Shown here piece after piece: positions 7,905-16,990 of a stretch of 64,000 nt of DNA. The DNA lies in the NCBI RefSeq assembly GCF_947501415.1, contig NZ_CANMVL010000017.1:62001-126000 (forward strand), given 5' to 3'. Position 1 is the first letter of the stretch, and each line of letters opens with the position of its first letter. This DNA comes from an uncultured Halomonas sp. (GTDB taxonomy: Bacteria; Pseudomonadota; Gammaproteobacteria; Pseudomonadales; Halomonadaceae). Made by a program: the position numbers and the translations under genes. The notes under the pieces were generated by a model. The model was not told the DNA's origin, made no database searches, and saw only the letters and a list, made by a program, of their open reading frames with translations.

Positions 7905-8467
7905 TGCGCTTCGTGGTCGTCTACGACGCCTGCGTGCTCTACCCCGCACCCTTTCGGGATCTGCTGATGAGACTGGCTACTTCGGGGCTCTACGCGGCGC
8001 ACTGGACCGAGCAGATTCACGGCGAGTGGACGCGCAACCTGCTCAATAATCGCCCAGAGCTTGCCAAAGCGCTGCCGCGAACCGTCAAGCTCATGAATCG
8101 GGCGGTGCCGGATGCGCTGGTCACCGGGCACGAGCCGTTGATCCCCGCTCTCGAGCTGCCCGACCCTGACGACCGCCACGTGCTGGCCGCAGCCATTCGC
8201 GCCGGGGCGCAATTGATCGTCACCTTCAACTTGAAGGACTTCCCGGCCGATACCCTGGCCCGCTTCGGTATCGAGGCCGTCCATCCCGATACCTTCCTGG
8301 AGCAGCAGTTCGAGCTGAATGAGGGGCTGGTGCTCAGGACCGTCCATCGCCACCGTGCCAGCCTGCGCAAGTCGCCAAGAAGCGCCGAGGAGTACCTCGA
8401 CACCCTGGCGGCCTGTGGTCTGATCGTCACGGCGGACCGATTGCGAGAGTTCATCGAGGTCCTGTAA
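7904..8467 (+). CDS. PIN-domain toxin (VapC-like ribonuclease)
   Basis: PIN-domain protein of 187 residues, expected to cleave RNA with Mg2+ or Mn2+ and to be held inactive by the upstream antitoxin. The acidic residues are recognisable: the first Asp in VVVYDACVLYPAPFRD, Glu in HGEWTRNLL, Asp in ELPDPDDRHVLAAA, and the NLKDFP stretch near residue 107. The C-terminal ~50 residues (RHRASLRKSPRSAEEYL) extend beyond the core PIN fold, as in the larger COG1569-like toxins. It overlaps the antitoxin by one base and ends about 210 bp before the right 45-bp repeat. Confidence 0.85.
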   Translation: MRFVVVYDACVLYPAPFRDLLMRLATSGLYAAHWTEQIHGEWTRNLLNNRPELAKALPRTVKLMNRAVPDALVTGHEPLIPALELPDPDDRHVLAAAIRAGAQLIVTFNLKDFPADTLARFGIEAVHPDTFLEQQFELNEGLVLRTVHRHRASLRKSPRSAEEYLDTLAACGLIVTADRLREFIEVL

Positions 8468-8479
8468 CAGTCAGCAGGC

Positions 8480-8676
8480 TTCCTTTGCCTGGCCATCGCC
8501 TTCAGCCGCGGGCGGGAAACGTTGACGAAATGGTTGAGCCGCTGTGCCAGCCAGGTTTGGCACTCGTCCTCGCTGGCGAAGTCGCTGAGTTGAGCATGGC
8601 AGGCGTGATCGCGCTGCCCCCAGCCGCTTGTGGAACCTGCGCAGACGACTTCCTGGCGCTTGGAACCTGGAAGGCT
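8480..8676 (-). pseudogene. possible gene remnant inside the repeat-flanked segment
   Basis: On the minus strand one frame reads protein-like without a start codon, including stretches such as HACHAQLSDFASEDECQTW and LNHFVNVSRPRLKAMA. It lies between the toxin stop and the right repeat. I do not recognise the family. It may be a fragment left by deletion or insertion, or chance coding potential in GC-rich DNA. Confidence 0.3.
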
Positions 8677-8721
8677 GGCAACGCAAAACGGCCACCGCTC
8701 TGATGAGCTAAGTGGCCGTTT
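8677..8721 (-). terminator. tRNA-Pro terminator; right 45-bp direct repeat
   Basis: Read on the minus strand, this lies 14 nt after the tRNA-Pro 3' end and forms a 10-bp stem (AAACGGCCAC/GTGGCCGTTT) followed by TTTTGCG. It is identical to 7174-7218. A related hairpin follows tRNA-Thr at 45059, so the stem is the standard tRNA terminator of this genome and this copy is probably the original one. Confidence 0.8.
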
Positions 8722-8734
8722 TTACTGATGTTCT

Positions 8735-8811
8735 TGGTCGGAGTAGCAGGATTCGAACCTACGACCTCTGCCTCCCGAAGGCAGCGCTCTACCAAGCTGA
8801 GCTATACTCCG
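8735..8811 (-). tRNA. tRNA-Pro (anticodon CGG)
   Basis: A 77-nt cloverleaf on the minus strand including an encoded CCA. The acceptor stem CGGAGTA pairs with TACTCCG, the D-arm has AGCTCAGCTTGGTAGAGC, the anticodon stem is CTGCC/GGCAG around the loop TTCGGGA, and the T-arm has GGTTCGAATCC. The anticodon CGG reads Pro. It follows ispB by 81 bp and has its own candidate promoter. Confidence 0.95.
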
Positions 8812-8849
8812 ATGTCGTTTTCGAGGAGTGTCCCTGATCGACGCAGCGT

Positions 8850-8877
8850 AGTTTACGCAGATGGCGGGAAAATGCAA
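8850..8877 (-). promoter_or_regulatory. candidate sigma-70 promoter for tRNA-Pro
   Basis: On the minus strand, TTGCAT and TAAACT are separated by 16 bp. The start would lie about 30-35 nt before the mature tRNA 5' end. Both hexamers deviate from consensus, so this is a modest prediction. Confidence 0.45.
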
Positions 8878-8880
8878 CCC

Positions 8881-8904
8881 CGCCAGGCCTTTTCATGCCT
8901 GGCG
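8881..8904 (-). terminator. hairpin overlapping the ispB stop codon
   Basis: A perfect 8-bp stem (CGCCAGGC/GCCTGGCG) with an 8-nt loop that contains the ispB stop codon. No strong T tract follows, so termination may be partial or the structure may protect the transcript end. Confidence 0.4.
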
Positions 8905-9891
8905 ATCCACCGCGAGGTGGGCCAGCTCGGCCATGCTGTCGCGGTAGGGGCTTTCGGGCAGCGCCTCGAGCTGAGCCAGGGCCAGGTCGGCCATCTCCAC
9001 GGCGCGCTGGCGGGTGTACTCCAGGGCGCCGGTGGCGTTGATGATCTCCAGGACCTCCTGCAGGTGATCCAGCCCCCCCTGGCGAATCGCCTTGCGGATC
9101 ACCCTGGTCTGCTCCGGGGTGCCCTTGGCCATGGCCTGAATCAGCGGCAGGGTGGGCTTGCCTTCGGCCAGGTCGTCGCCGACGTTCTTGCCCATCGCCT
9201 CGGCGTCGCCCTGGTAGTCGAGCAGGTCGTCGATCAGCTGGAAGGCCAGGCCCAGGTAACGGCCATAGAGTTGCAGCGCGGACTCCTGTTCGGGAGTCGC
9301 CTCGGCGAGAATGGCGCCGCTATGGCTGGCCGCCTCGAACAGCATGGCGGTCTTGCCCTGGATGGTCTCGAAGTAGGCGGCCTCGTCGATATCCGGGTTG
9401 CCCACATTGGTGAGTTGCTGCACCTCGCCCTCGGCGATCACGCAGGTGGCGGAGGAGAGCACATCCATGATGCGCATGGAGCCCACCTCGACCATCATCT
9501 GGAAGGAGCGCGAGTAGAGGAAGTCGCCGACCAGCACCGAGGGGGCGTTGCCCCAGGCGTCGTTGGCGGTGGCCTTGCCGCGACGCAGGTGCGACTCGTC
9601 CACCACGTCGTCATGCAGCAGGGTGGAGGTGTGCATGAACTCGATCAGGGCGGCCAGGGTGATATGCCGGTCGTCCCGGTAGCCCAGGGCGCGGGCCGAG
9701 AGCAGTACCAGCAGCGGGCGCAGGCGCTTGCCGCCGCTGACGATGATGTGCTGGCCGATGGTCTCGACCAGCGGGATGCGAGAGCCGAGCTTGGCCATGA
9801 TGGTGCGGTTGACGGCGGCGAAGTCCTCGGCCACGACGGCGTGGATCGGGGAGGGGGCGGCGGTGTCGGAAGCGGAAGCGTGGATGGGCAT
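8893..9891 (-). CDS. ispB: octaprenyl diphosphate synthase
   Basis: Trans-polyprenyl diphosphate synthase of 332 residues, matching E. coli IspB in length and sequence pattern. It builds the long isoprenoid side chain of ubiquinone from farnesyl diphosphate and isopentenyl diphosphate. The first Asp-rich motif is LLHDDVVDE (residue ~90), the second is LIDDLLDY (~220), and a GGKRLRP substrate motif is near residue 52. The start at 9891 (MPIHASASD) was chosen; the frame continues upstream without a better start. It is divergent from rplU, the usual arrangement in gammaproteobacteria. Confidence 0.93.
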   Translation of the reverse strand: MPIHASASDTAAPSPIHAVVAEDFAAVNRTIMAKLGSRIPLVETIGQHIIVSGGKRLRPLLVLLSARALGYRDDRHITLAALIEFMHTSTLLHDDVVDESHLRRGKATANDAWGNAPSVLVGDFLYSRSFQMMVEVGSMRIMDVLSSATCVIAEGEVQQLTNVGNPDIDEAAYFETIQGKTAMLFEAASHSGAILAEATPEQESALQLYGRYLGLAFQLIDDLLDYQGDAEAMGKNVGDDLAEGKPTLPLIQAMAKGTPEQTRVIRKAIRQGGLDHLQEVLEIINATGALEYTRQRAVEMADLALAQLEALPESPYRDSMAELAHLAVDRQA

Positions 9892-10015
9892 GTAGGCGGT
9901 ATCAACAGTCGGTTGGGCCGGGGCGAGGCGGCCCCCTGCTGGCCTTGGATTGCCGGCCATGCTATGGGGCGTCCTCGGGGGCGTCAAGGCGGCGGCAGAA
10001 ACGCCCATCTCGCGG

Positions 10016-10044
10016 GTTGTCTGCCGGGTCGCCTGTCGTTATAA
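10016..10044 (+). promoter_or_regulatory. strong sigma-70 promoter of rplU-rpmA
   Basis: TTGTCT and a perfect TATAAT are separated by exactly 17 bp. Transcription would begin near 10051 and leave a leader of about 100 nt before rplU. The leader could hold a ribosomal-protein control structure, but I could not identify one. Confidence 0.8.
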
Positions 10045-10150
10045 TTCGCGACCCACTCATCTCGCTCCCTGTCAGATGGTTGCCGAAAGGGGCGCCACTC
10101 GAAGCAGGCCGACGAAGAGCCCAACCCCGATGAGTCCTGGAGAGAAAAGC

Positions 10151-10462
10151 ATGTACGCAGTTATCAAGAGCGGTGGCAAGCAGTACCGCGTTCAGGAAGG
10201 CCAGACCCTGAAGCTCGAGAAGATCGAAGTCCCGACCGGCGAGTCCATCGACTTCGACGAAGTGCTGCTGGTCGGCAGCGACGACGAGGTCAAGGTCGGC
10301 GCGCCCCTGGTTGACGGTGCCAAGGTCTCTGCCGAGGTCGTTTCCCACGGCCGTGGCGACAAGGTCACCATCATCAAGTTCCGTCGCCGCAAGCACAGCA
10401 TGAAGCGTCAGGGCCACCGTCAGTGGTTCACTGAAGTCAAGATCACCGGGATCTCCGCCTAA
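10151..10462 (+). CDS. rplU: 50S ribosomal protein L21
   Basis: Large-subunit protein bL21, 103 residues, full length. It starts [14 protein letters not shown] and has the family's C-terminal [17 protein letters not shown] segment, which contacts 23S rRNA. The ATG follows TGGAGAGAAAAGC. It forms an operon with rpmA (32 bp gap), probably continuing weakly into obgE past the terminator at 10775. Confidence 0.97.
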   Translation: MYAVIKSGGKQYRVQEGQTLKLEKIEVPTGESIDFDEVLLVGSDDEVKVGAPLVDGAKVSAEVVSHGRGDKVTIIKFRRRKHSMKRQGHRQWFTEVKITGISA

Positions 10463-10494
10463 GCGGTCCATCCCCCTGAACGGAGGTTTATACC

Positions 10495-10752
10495 ATGGCA
10501 CATAAGAAGGCAGCGGGTTCTACCCGTAACGGTCGCGATTCCGAATCCAAGCGCCTTGGCGTCAAGCTCTTCGGTGGCCAGGCCGTGACCGCCGGCAACA
10601 TCATCGTTCGCCAGCGCGGCACCAAGTTCCACGCCGGCACTGGCGTCGGTATCGGCAAGGACCACACCCTGTTCGCTCTGGACGAAGGCGTGGTCAAGTT
10701 CGAGACCAAGGGTCCGAAGAACCGCAAGTTCGTCAGCGTCGTCTCTGCCTGA
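10495..10752 (+). CDS. rpmA: 50S ribosomal protein L27
   Basis: Large-subunit protein bL27, 85 residues, full length. It starts [20 protein letters not shown]; this N-terminal tail reaches the peptidyl-transferase centre. There is no Firmicutes-type N-terminal cleavage extension. It is followed by a strong intrinsic terminator, then obgE. Confidence 0.97.
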   Translation: MAHKKAAGSTRNGRDSESKRLGVKLFGGQAVTAGNIIVRQRGTKFHAGTGVGIGKDHTLFALDEGVVKFETKGPKNRKFVSVVSA

Positions 10753-10774
10753 GACACCTGATTCTTGCCGCGAG

Positions 10775-10798
10775 AAGGCCCCGCCATGGCGGGGCCTT
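10775..10798 (+). terminator. intrinsic terminator after rpmA
   Basis: A perfect GC-rich stem, AAGGCCCCGCC/GGCGGGGCCTT with a very short loop, followed by CTTGTCTTT. It should end most rplU-rpmA transcripts before obgE. Confidence 0.85.
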
Positions 10799-10847
10799 CT
10801 TGTCTTTATTATGGCGGCCGAAGCGGTACAGGCAGCCTGGAGAGTGA

Positions 10848-12038
<1,191 letters not shown>

Positions 12039-12065
12039 GAGAGCTCTTGTCGGTGCCGGGAGTCG

Positions 12066-12104
12066 ATGGGGTCAGACCCCATCTGGTTGGGGGTCTGACC
12101 CCAT
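12066..12104. repeat. 15-bp inverted repeat containing GGGGTCAGACCCC
   Basis: Arms ATGGGGTCAGACCCC (12066-12080) and its exact complement (12090-12104) surround a 9-bp loop between obgE and proB. The motif GGGGTCAGACCCC resembles small dispersed palindromes found in many proteobacterial genomes. It could also act as an obgE terminator stem, but no T tract follows. Confidence 0.6.
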
Positions 12105-12125
12105 GGATGCCAGGGTTATGAGCGA

Positions 12126-13265
12126 ATGGACAGTGACGAGCAGGTGATGGGTCGCGAGGCGCTGAAGGGCGCCCGCCGGGTGGTGGTAAAGATCGGCAGC
12201 GCCCTGCTGACCAACGACGGGCGTGATCTCGACGAGGCGGCGATCGGCGGCTGGGTCGATCAGATCGCCACGCTGCATCGGCGTGGCATCGAGGTGGTGC
12301 TGGTCTCCTCCGGCGCCGTGGCCGCGGGCATGGTGCGACTCGGCTGGCAGGCGCGCCCCTCGGCGGTGCATGAGCTGCAGGCCGCGGCGGCGGTAGGCCA
12401 GAATGGCCTCACCGAGTGCTACGAGGGCCACTTCGCACGCCATGACCTGCTCACCGCCCAGGTGCTGCTGACCCACGATGACCTCTCCAACCGCAAGCGC
12501 TACCTCAATGCACGCTCGGCGCTGCGCACCCTGGTCGACCTGCGGGTGGTGCCGGTGATCAACGAGAACGACACCGTGGTCACCGACGAGATCCGCTTTG
12601 GCGACAACGACACCCTGGGGGCCCTGGTGGCCAACCTGCTGCAGGCCGACGCCCTGGTCATCCTCACCGACCAGGAGGGGCTGTTCGACGCCGACCCGCG
12701 CTTGAACCCCGAGGCCCGGCTGATCGCCGAGGGGCGCGCCGACGACCCGGCCCTGGCGGCCGTGGCCGGCGGCGGCGGGGCGCTGGGGCGTGGCGGCATG
12801 ACCACCAAGATTCGCGCCGCCAGCCTGGCGGCGCGCTCCGGTGCCGTCACCGCCATCGCCAGCGGTCGCCAGTCCGATGTGCTGGTTCGGCTGGTCGATG
12901 GCGAGCGCCTGGGCACCCTGCTGCGGCCCGATCAGGCCCCCATGGCGGCGCGCAAGCGCTGGCTGGCCGGGCAGCTCCAGGTGCGCGGCACCCTGACCCT
13001 GGACGCCGGCGCGGTGAAGGTGCTGCGCGAGAGCGGCTCCAGCCTGCTGCCGGTCGGGGTGAGGGCGGCGGCCGGGCAGTTTCGGCGCGGCGATATGGTG
13101 CTGTGTGTCGACGAGCAGGGCGAGCGAGTGGCCAAGGGGCTGGTCAACTATGGGGTCGACGATGCGCAGCGCATCATCGGGCAGCCAAGCCACCAGATCG
13201 AGGCGATCCTCGGCTTTATGGAAGCGCCGGAACTGATTCATCGCGACAACCTGGTGGTGCTGTAG
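12126..13265 (+). CDS. proB: glutamate 5-kinase
   Basis: First enzyme of proline synthesis, phosphorylating L-glutamate to gamma-glutamyl phosphate. It has 379 residues. The amino-acid kinase domain has VVKIGSALL near residue 18, SSGAVAAGM near residue 58 and NENDTV near residue 148. A C-terminal PUA domain (~285-370) is present, as in the long bacterial form. The start at 12126 has only a weak ribosome site; the in-frame ATG at 12147 is an alternative. Proline and osmotic stress are linked in halophiles, but no feedback mutation can be judged from sequence alone. Confidence 0.95.
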   Translation: MDSDEQVMGREALKGARRVVVKIGSALLTNDGRDLDEAAIGGWVDQIATLHRRGIEVVLVSSGAVAAGMVRLGWQARPSAVHELQAAAAVGQNGLTECYEGHFARHDLLTAQVLLTHDDLSNRKRYLNARSALRTLVDLRVVPVINENDTVVTDEIRFGDNDTLGALVANLLQADALVILTDQEGLFDADPRLNPEARLIAEGRADDPALAAVAGGGGALGRGGMTTKIRAASLAARSGAVTAIASGRQSDVLVRLVDGERLGTLLRPDQAPMAARKRWLAGQLQVRGTLTLDAGAVKVLRESGSSLLPVGVRAAAGQFRRGDMVLCVDEQGERVAKGLVNYGVDDAQRIIGQPSHQIEAILGFMEAPELIHRDNLVVL

Positions 13266-13649
13266 GCCAGGGTGATTGCAGGTGGCAGCATCGCTTAAGG
13301 CTGTTCCGGCGACAGGCCGTCGAGGGGGCGCTACGAGTACTTCCGTGTAGGCTACCTCGGCCATCCTTGGTCCTCGGACCCCCTCTCCGACCTGTCCCCG
13401 GCGCCTTTCGCTATCAACCTGTCGGTTACTGCGATAGCCCTGTGTTATAGACCAGGACCTATGGCAAGCCCCGCCCGGGCTATGGTAGGATGCGCCATCC
13501 TCTCAGACACGGCCCGTGAACGATCGCCGCACCAGCAGCGGTCGGCCAGATGGCCAAACCGGCGGTAAAGATGACTCTTTGCTGCCGGATCAATACGTTA
13601 TCGCAGCCGTCATTACACGGGCGGCGAAGAATCTCCAAGGAGACAGCAA
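13266..13649. other. long intergenic region before rpsT
   Basis: This 384-bp gap holds no convincing gene. Its left half (13290-13445) has GC-rich partly complementary blocks ending in TGCGATAGCCCTG, which recurs at 31916 upstream of dbpA together with a nearby TGTCCCC(G/A)GCGCC motif, suggesting a dispersed intergenic element. The right half is the probable promoter and leader of rpsT. Confidence 0.4.
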
Positions 13650-13916
13650 GTGGCAAACAGCAAGCAAGCTCGCAAGCGCGCCCGTCAGGCCGAAGGTCGT
13701 CGTGTCCTGAAGGCCAGTCAGCGCAGCATGGTCCGCACCTACATCAAGCGCGTTATCACCGCCATCAACGGTGGTGACCACGCCGAGGCGATGACCGCCT
13801 TCCAGAAGGCGCAGCCGGTCATCGACCGCATCGCCGACAAGGACGTGCTTTCCAAGAAGAAGGCCGCGCGCCTGAAGAGCCGCCTGAACAAGCGCATCAA
13901 GGCCCTGGCTGCCTAA
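13650..13916 (+). CDS. rpsT: 30S ribosomal protein S20
   Basis: Small-subunit protein bS20, 88 residues, rich in Lys, Arg and Ala (MANSKQARKRARQAEGRR ...). It binds 16S rRNA early in assembly. Translation starts at a GTG behind the perfect site AAGGAG; a weak non-ATG start for S20 is well known in E. coli, where it is UUG and takes part in autoregulation. It is monocistronic with a terminator at 13963. Confidence 0.96.
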   Translation: MANSKQARKRARQAEGRRVLKASQRSMVRTYIKRVITAINGGDHAEAMTAFQKAQPVIDRIADKDVLSKKKAARLKSRLNKRIKALAA

Positions 13917-13962
13917 GCCTGTCCGATGCCATCGAGAGCCGGCCACTGGCCGGCATCTCGTG

Positions 13963-13989
13963 AAAAAACCGGCTGCGGCCGGTTTTTTT
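13963..13989 (+). terminator. intrinsic terminator after rpsT
   Basis: A stem AAAAAACCGGC/GCCGGTTTTTTT with a 4-nt loop, ending in seven T residues. It is a textbook rho-independent terminator and would work in both directions. Confidence 0.9.
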
Positions 13990-14021
13990 GTGGCCGTTAG
14001 TTATCAAGCCGAGGAACAGAC

Positions 14022-15623
14022 GTGGCGGATCGCGAACAGGCGCCACCGGCAGCGGTGGACGAGAACGACAGGGTAGTGGCCCCCAAGGGCGGCGGGCTGA
14101 TGCGCTCGGGCCTGGTGGTCAGCGTGATGACCATGCTCTCGCGGGTGATGGGGCTGGCGCGTGACGTGGTGATCGCCGCGCTGTTCGGCGCGGGGCAGGG
14201 GGCCGACGCCTTCTTCGTCGCCTTCAAGATCCCCAACTTCATGCGCCGGCTGTTCGCCGAGGGCGCCTTCAATCAGGCCTTCGTGCCGGTGCTCTCGGAG
14301 TACGCCACCCGGGGCAGCCGACGCGAGGTGCGCGAACTGCTCGATGCCGTCTCCGGCAGCCTGGCCGCGGTGCTGTTCCTGCTGACCGCGCTGGCCATGT
14401 TTGCCGCCCCCTGGCTGGTATGGGTGTTCGCCCCCGGCTTCGGTCGTGACCCGGCCAAGCTGGCGCTCACCGCCGACATGCTGCGCCTCACCTTCCCCTA
14501 TCTGCTGCTGATCTCGCTCACGGCCTTTGCCGGCAGCGTGCTCAACACCTGGAACCGCTTCGCGGTGCCGGCCTTCACCCCGGTGCTGCTCAATCTCTCG
14601 CTGATCGGGGCGGCGCTGCTGCTGACCCCGCTGATGAGCGAGCCGGCCATGGCGCTTGCCTGGGGGGTGTTGATCGCCGGTGTGGCCCAGCTCGCCTTCC
14701 AGGTGCCCTTTCTGGTGCGGCTGGGGCTGGCGCCGCGGCCCTGGCCCAGTTTCGCCCATGCTGGCGTCAAACGGATCATGAAGCTGATGGTGCCGGCGCT
14801 GTTCGGCGTCTCGGTATCGCAGATCAATCTGCTACTGGATACCGTGCTCGCCTCGCTGCTGGCAGCGGGTAGCGTCTCCTGGCTCTACTACTCCGACCGC
14901 CTGGTGGAGCTGCCGCTGGGGGTGTTCGGCATCGCCATCGGCACCGTGATCCTGCCGGCCCTGTCGCGCCGCCATGCCGAGCAGTCCGGCGAGCACTTCA
15001 GCGCCATGCTCGACTGGGCGATCCGCACCGTGCTGCTGCTGGGGCTGCCCGCGGCCCTGGCCCTGGCCCTGCTCGCCGAGCCGCTGCTGATCTCGCTGTT
15101 CCACTACGGCGCCATGACCGAGCGCGATATCGCCATGGCGGCGATGAGCCTGCGCGCCTACTCCCTGGGGCTGGTGGCCTTCATGCTGATCAAGGTACTG
15201 GCGCCGGGCTTCTTCGCCCGCCAGGACACCAAGACCCCGGTGAAGGTCGGCATCATCGCCATGGTCGCCAATATGATCTTCAACCTGATCCTGATCTGGC
15301 CCCTGGCCCACGCCGGCCTGGCGCTGGCCACCGCGCTCTCGGCATTCATGAACGCCGGCCTGCTGGGCTGGCTGCTCAGGAAGCAGGGCGTGCTGGTGTT
15401 CCAGCCCGGCTGGGGCCGCTATGCGGTCCAGCTGCTGGGTGGCTGCGCAGTGATGGGGCTCGGCCTCTGGTGGTTCTCTCCCGACTGGCAGGCGTGGCTC
15501 GGCTGGGGTGTCTGGCAGCGTGTCGCCTGGCTGGCGGCGCTGGTGATCGGCGGTGCAGGCCTCTACTTCGCCTGGCTGGCCGCCACCGGGGTGCGGCTCA
15601 GGCACTTCAGGATGAAGGGCTAG
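14022..15623 (+). CDS. murJ: lipid II flippase
   Basis: Inner-membrane flippase of 533 residues with about 14 transmembrane helices (MviN/MurJ, MOP superfamily). It moves lipid II across the membrane for peptidoglycan synthesis. Family features include SVMTMLSRVMGLARD near residue 32 and FFVAFKIPNFMRRLFAEGAF near 66. The start is a GTG at 14022 behind CGAGGAACAG. The rpsT-murJ-ribF-ileS order is conserved in gammaproteobacteria. Confidence 0.95.
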   Translation: MADREQAPPAAVDENDRVVAPKGGGLMRSGLVVSVMTMLSRVMGLARDVVIAALFGAGQGADAFFVAFKIPNFMRRLFAEGAFNQAFVPVLSEYATRGSRREVRELLDAVSGSLAAVLFLLTALAMFAAPWLVWVFAPGFGRDPAKLALTADMLRLTFPYLLLISLTAFAGSVLNTWNRFAVPAFTPVLLNLSLIGAALLLTPLMSEPAMALAWGVLIAGVAQLAFQVPFLVRLGLAPRPWPSFAHAGVKRIMKLMVPALFGVSVSQINLLLDTVLASLLAAGSVSWLYYSDRLVELPLGVFGIAIGTVILPALSRRHAEQSGEHFSAMLDWAIRTVLLLGLPAALALALLAEPLLISLFHYGAMTERDIAMAAMSLRAYSLGLVAFMLIKVLAPGFFARQDTKTPVKVGIIAMVANMIFNLILIWPLAHAGLALATALSAFMNAGLLGWLLRKQGVLVFQPGWGRYAVQLLGGCAVMGLGLWWFSPDWQAWLGWGVWQRVAWLAALVIGGAGLYFAWLAATGVRLRHFRMKG

Positions 15624-15647
15624 GCTGGTGTCGAGCTCGGCATCATT

Positions 15648-15676
15648 GTGGGAGGCCGGCTCAGCCGGGCGAATGG
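15648..15676. repeat. REP-like palindromic element
   Basis: GTGGGAGGCCGGCTCAGCC followed by GGGCGAATGG: a short imperfect palindrome of the REP type known from Pseudomonas and Halomonas genomes (TGTAGGAG...GGCTCAGCC...CGAA pattern). A related copy lies at 20368. It sits directly downstream of murJ. Confidence 0.6.
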
Positions 15677-15804
15677 AGGCCGCAGGCCTCCTCGGCGGGC
15701 GGTAGCGGGCGTGGGCAGCACCGCCGAGGCGCCTGGCGTCGCCACTCGCGATGCGTAGCATCCCTTCTGTGGCATGCCTGATGCTGAAGACTAGCCCGCC
15801 CCGG

Positions 15805-15833
15805 CTGTCAAGGGGCCGTCTGTCCGGTATAAT
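15805..15833 (+). promoter_or_regulatory. sigma-70 promoter of the ribF-ileS-lspA operon
   Basis: CTGTCA and a perfect TATAAT are separated by 17 bp, about 45 bp before the ribF ATG. The -35 hexamer matches four of six consensus bases. Confidence 0.7.
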
Positions 15834-15879
15834 CGACGATTTAACCACCATTCGACGCCGAGCGGGGCTCCAGCACGCC

Positions 15880-16980
15880 ATGCAAGTGATTCGAGGACTG
15901 CACAACCTGCGCGACGAGCATCGTGGCTGCGTGGCCACCATCGGCAACTTCGATGGCGTCCATCGTGGGCATCAGGCGATTCTCGAGCAGTGTCGCGAAC
16001 AGGCCCGGCGTCTCGGCCTGCCGGTGACGGTGGTGGTGTTCGAGCCGCAGCCCCGCGAGTTCTTCGCCGAAGACCAGGCGCCGCCGCGGCTTACCCGCCT
16101 GCGCGACAAGGTGCGGCTGCTCGGCGAGGCGGGGGTGGAGCGTGTGCTCTGCCTGCCGTTCAACGATGCCCTGCGCAGCCTGACCGCCGAGGCCTTCATC
16201 CAGCGGGTGCTGATCCAGGGGCTGGGCGTGCGCCACCTGGTGGTGGGCGATGACTTCCGCTTCGGCTGCGACCGCCGTGGCGACTTTCATCTGCTGACCG
16301 CGGTGGGCGAGGCCGAAGGCTTCGGCGTGGAGCATACCCGCACCTTCACCATCGACGATGAGCGGGTCTCCAGCAGCCGTATTCGCACCCTGCTGGCCAG
16401 CGGCAACTTCGAGGCCGCGGCACGCCTGCTGGGGCGGCCCTATCGTCTGGGTGGCCGCGTGGTGGCCGACCAGAAGCTTGGCCGCACCATCGGCGTGCCC
16501 ACCGCCAACCTGCCCCAGCCGATGCGCTCCCTGGCGCTGCATGGGGTCTATGCGGTACTGACCGAGCTGCCCGATGGTCGCCGCCTGCCGGGGGTGGCCA
16601 ATATCGGCTGGCGGCCCACGGTGGGCAGCGTGCGGCCGGTGCTCGAGGTGCACCTGTTCGACTTCGACGGTGACCTCTATGGCGAGCGCCTGGTGGTGGT
16701 GCCCTGTGCCAAGCTGCGCGGCGAGGTGAAGTTCGAGGACTTCGCGGCGCTCAAGCATCAGATCGGCCTCGACCAGCAGCGTGCTCGCGATTACTTCTTT
16801 AAGCACCCCGAAGCCGGTGCTAACGGTTCTCGGCACTCCGAAGCCGGTGCTAAGAGCGCTCGGCACCCCGAGACCTTCGGTAACGATGATTCTCTTCCTC
16901 TGGCATCGGCGCCGCTGGCGCGCGAGGCCGTGACACTCGATTCCTCGGCGGGTATCTCCGCCGACCATGACGACGGCTGA
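15880..16980 (+). CDS. ribF: bifunctional riboflavin kinase / FAD synthetase
   Basis: Makes FMN from riboflavin and then FAD from FMN. It has 366 residues, about 50 more than E. coli RibF. The N-terminal nucleotidyltransferase domain has [11 protein letters not shown] near residue 22 and SSSRIR near residue 165. The C-terminal flavokinase domain has GVPTANL near residue 207 and the usual end [12 protein letters not shown]. After ARDYFFK there is a non-conserved tail of about 55 residues carrying a 10-residue repeat ([28 protein letters not shown]). The gene ends 10 bp before the ileS start. Confidence 0.93.
   Translation: MQVIRGLHNLRDEHRGCVATIGNFDGVHRGHQAILEQCREQARRLGLPVTVVVFEPQPREFFAEDQAPPRLTRLRDKVRLLGEAGVERVLCLPFNDALRSLTAEAFIQRVLIQGLGVRHLVVGDDFRFGCDRRGDFHLLTAVGEAEGFGVEHTRTFTIDDERVSSSRIRTLLASGNFEAAARLLGRPYRLGGRVVADQKLGRTIGVPTANLPQPMRSLALHGVYAVLTELPDGRRLPGVANIGWRPTVGSVRPVLEVHLFDFDGDLYGERLVVVPCAKLRGEVKFEDFAALKHQIGLDQQRARDYFFKHPEAGANGSRHSEAGAKSARHPETFGNDDSLPLASAPLAREAVTLDSSAGISADHDDG
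16804..16885 (+). repeat. 30-bp tandem repeat inside the ribF 3' end
   Basis: Two nearly identical 30-bp units (16804-16833 and 16834-16863), then a degenerate third, encode HPEAG/HSEAG/HPETF decapeptides in the RibF tail. The period is a multiple of three, so expansion or loss would keep the frame. Confidence 0.75.
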
Positions 16981-16990
16981 TCCCCAGAAT

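Noticed and set aside
8728-10044. A 438-codon plus-strand frame over ispB and tRNA-Pro
   Set aside because: It runs through the tRNA gene and is antisense to ispB, so it is not a gene.
10045-10150. Riboswitch or r-protein leader before rplU
   Set aside because: The leader is about 100 nt, but I could not draw a convincing conserved fold, so no regulatory RNA is called.
15834-15879. FMN riboswitch before ribF
   Set aside because: Only about 45 nt separate the promoter from the start codon, too short for an FMN riboswitch, and none of its conserved blocks are seen.
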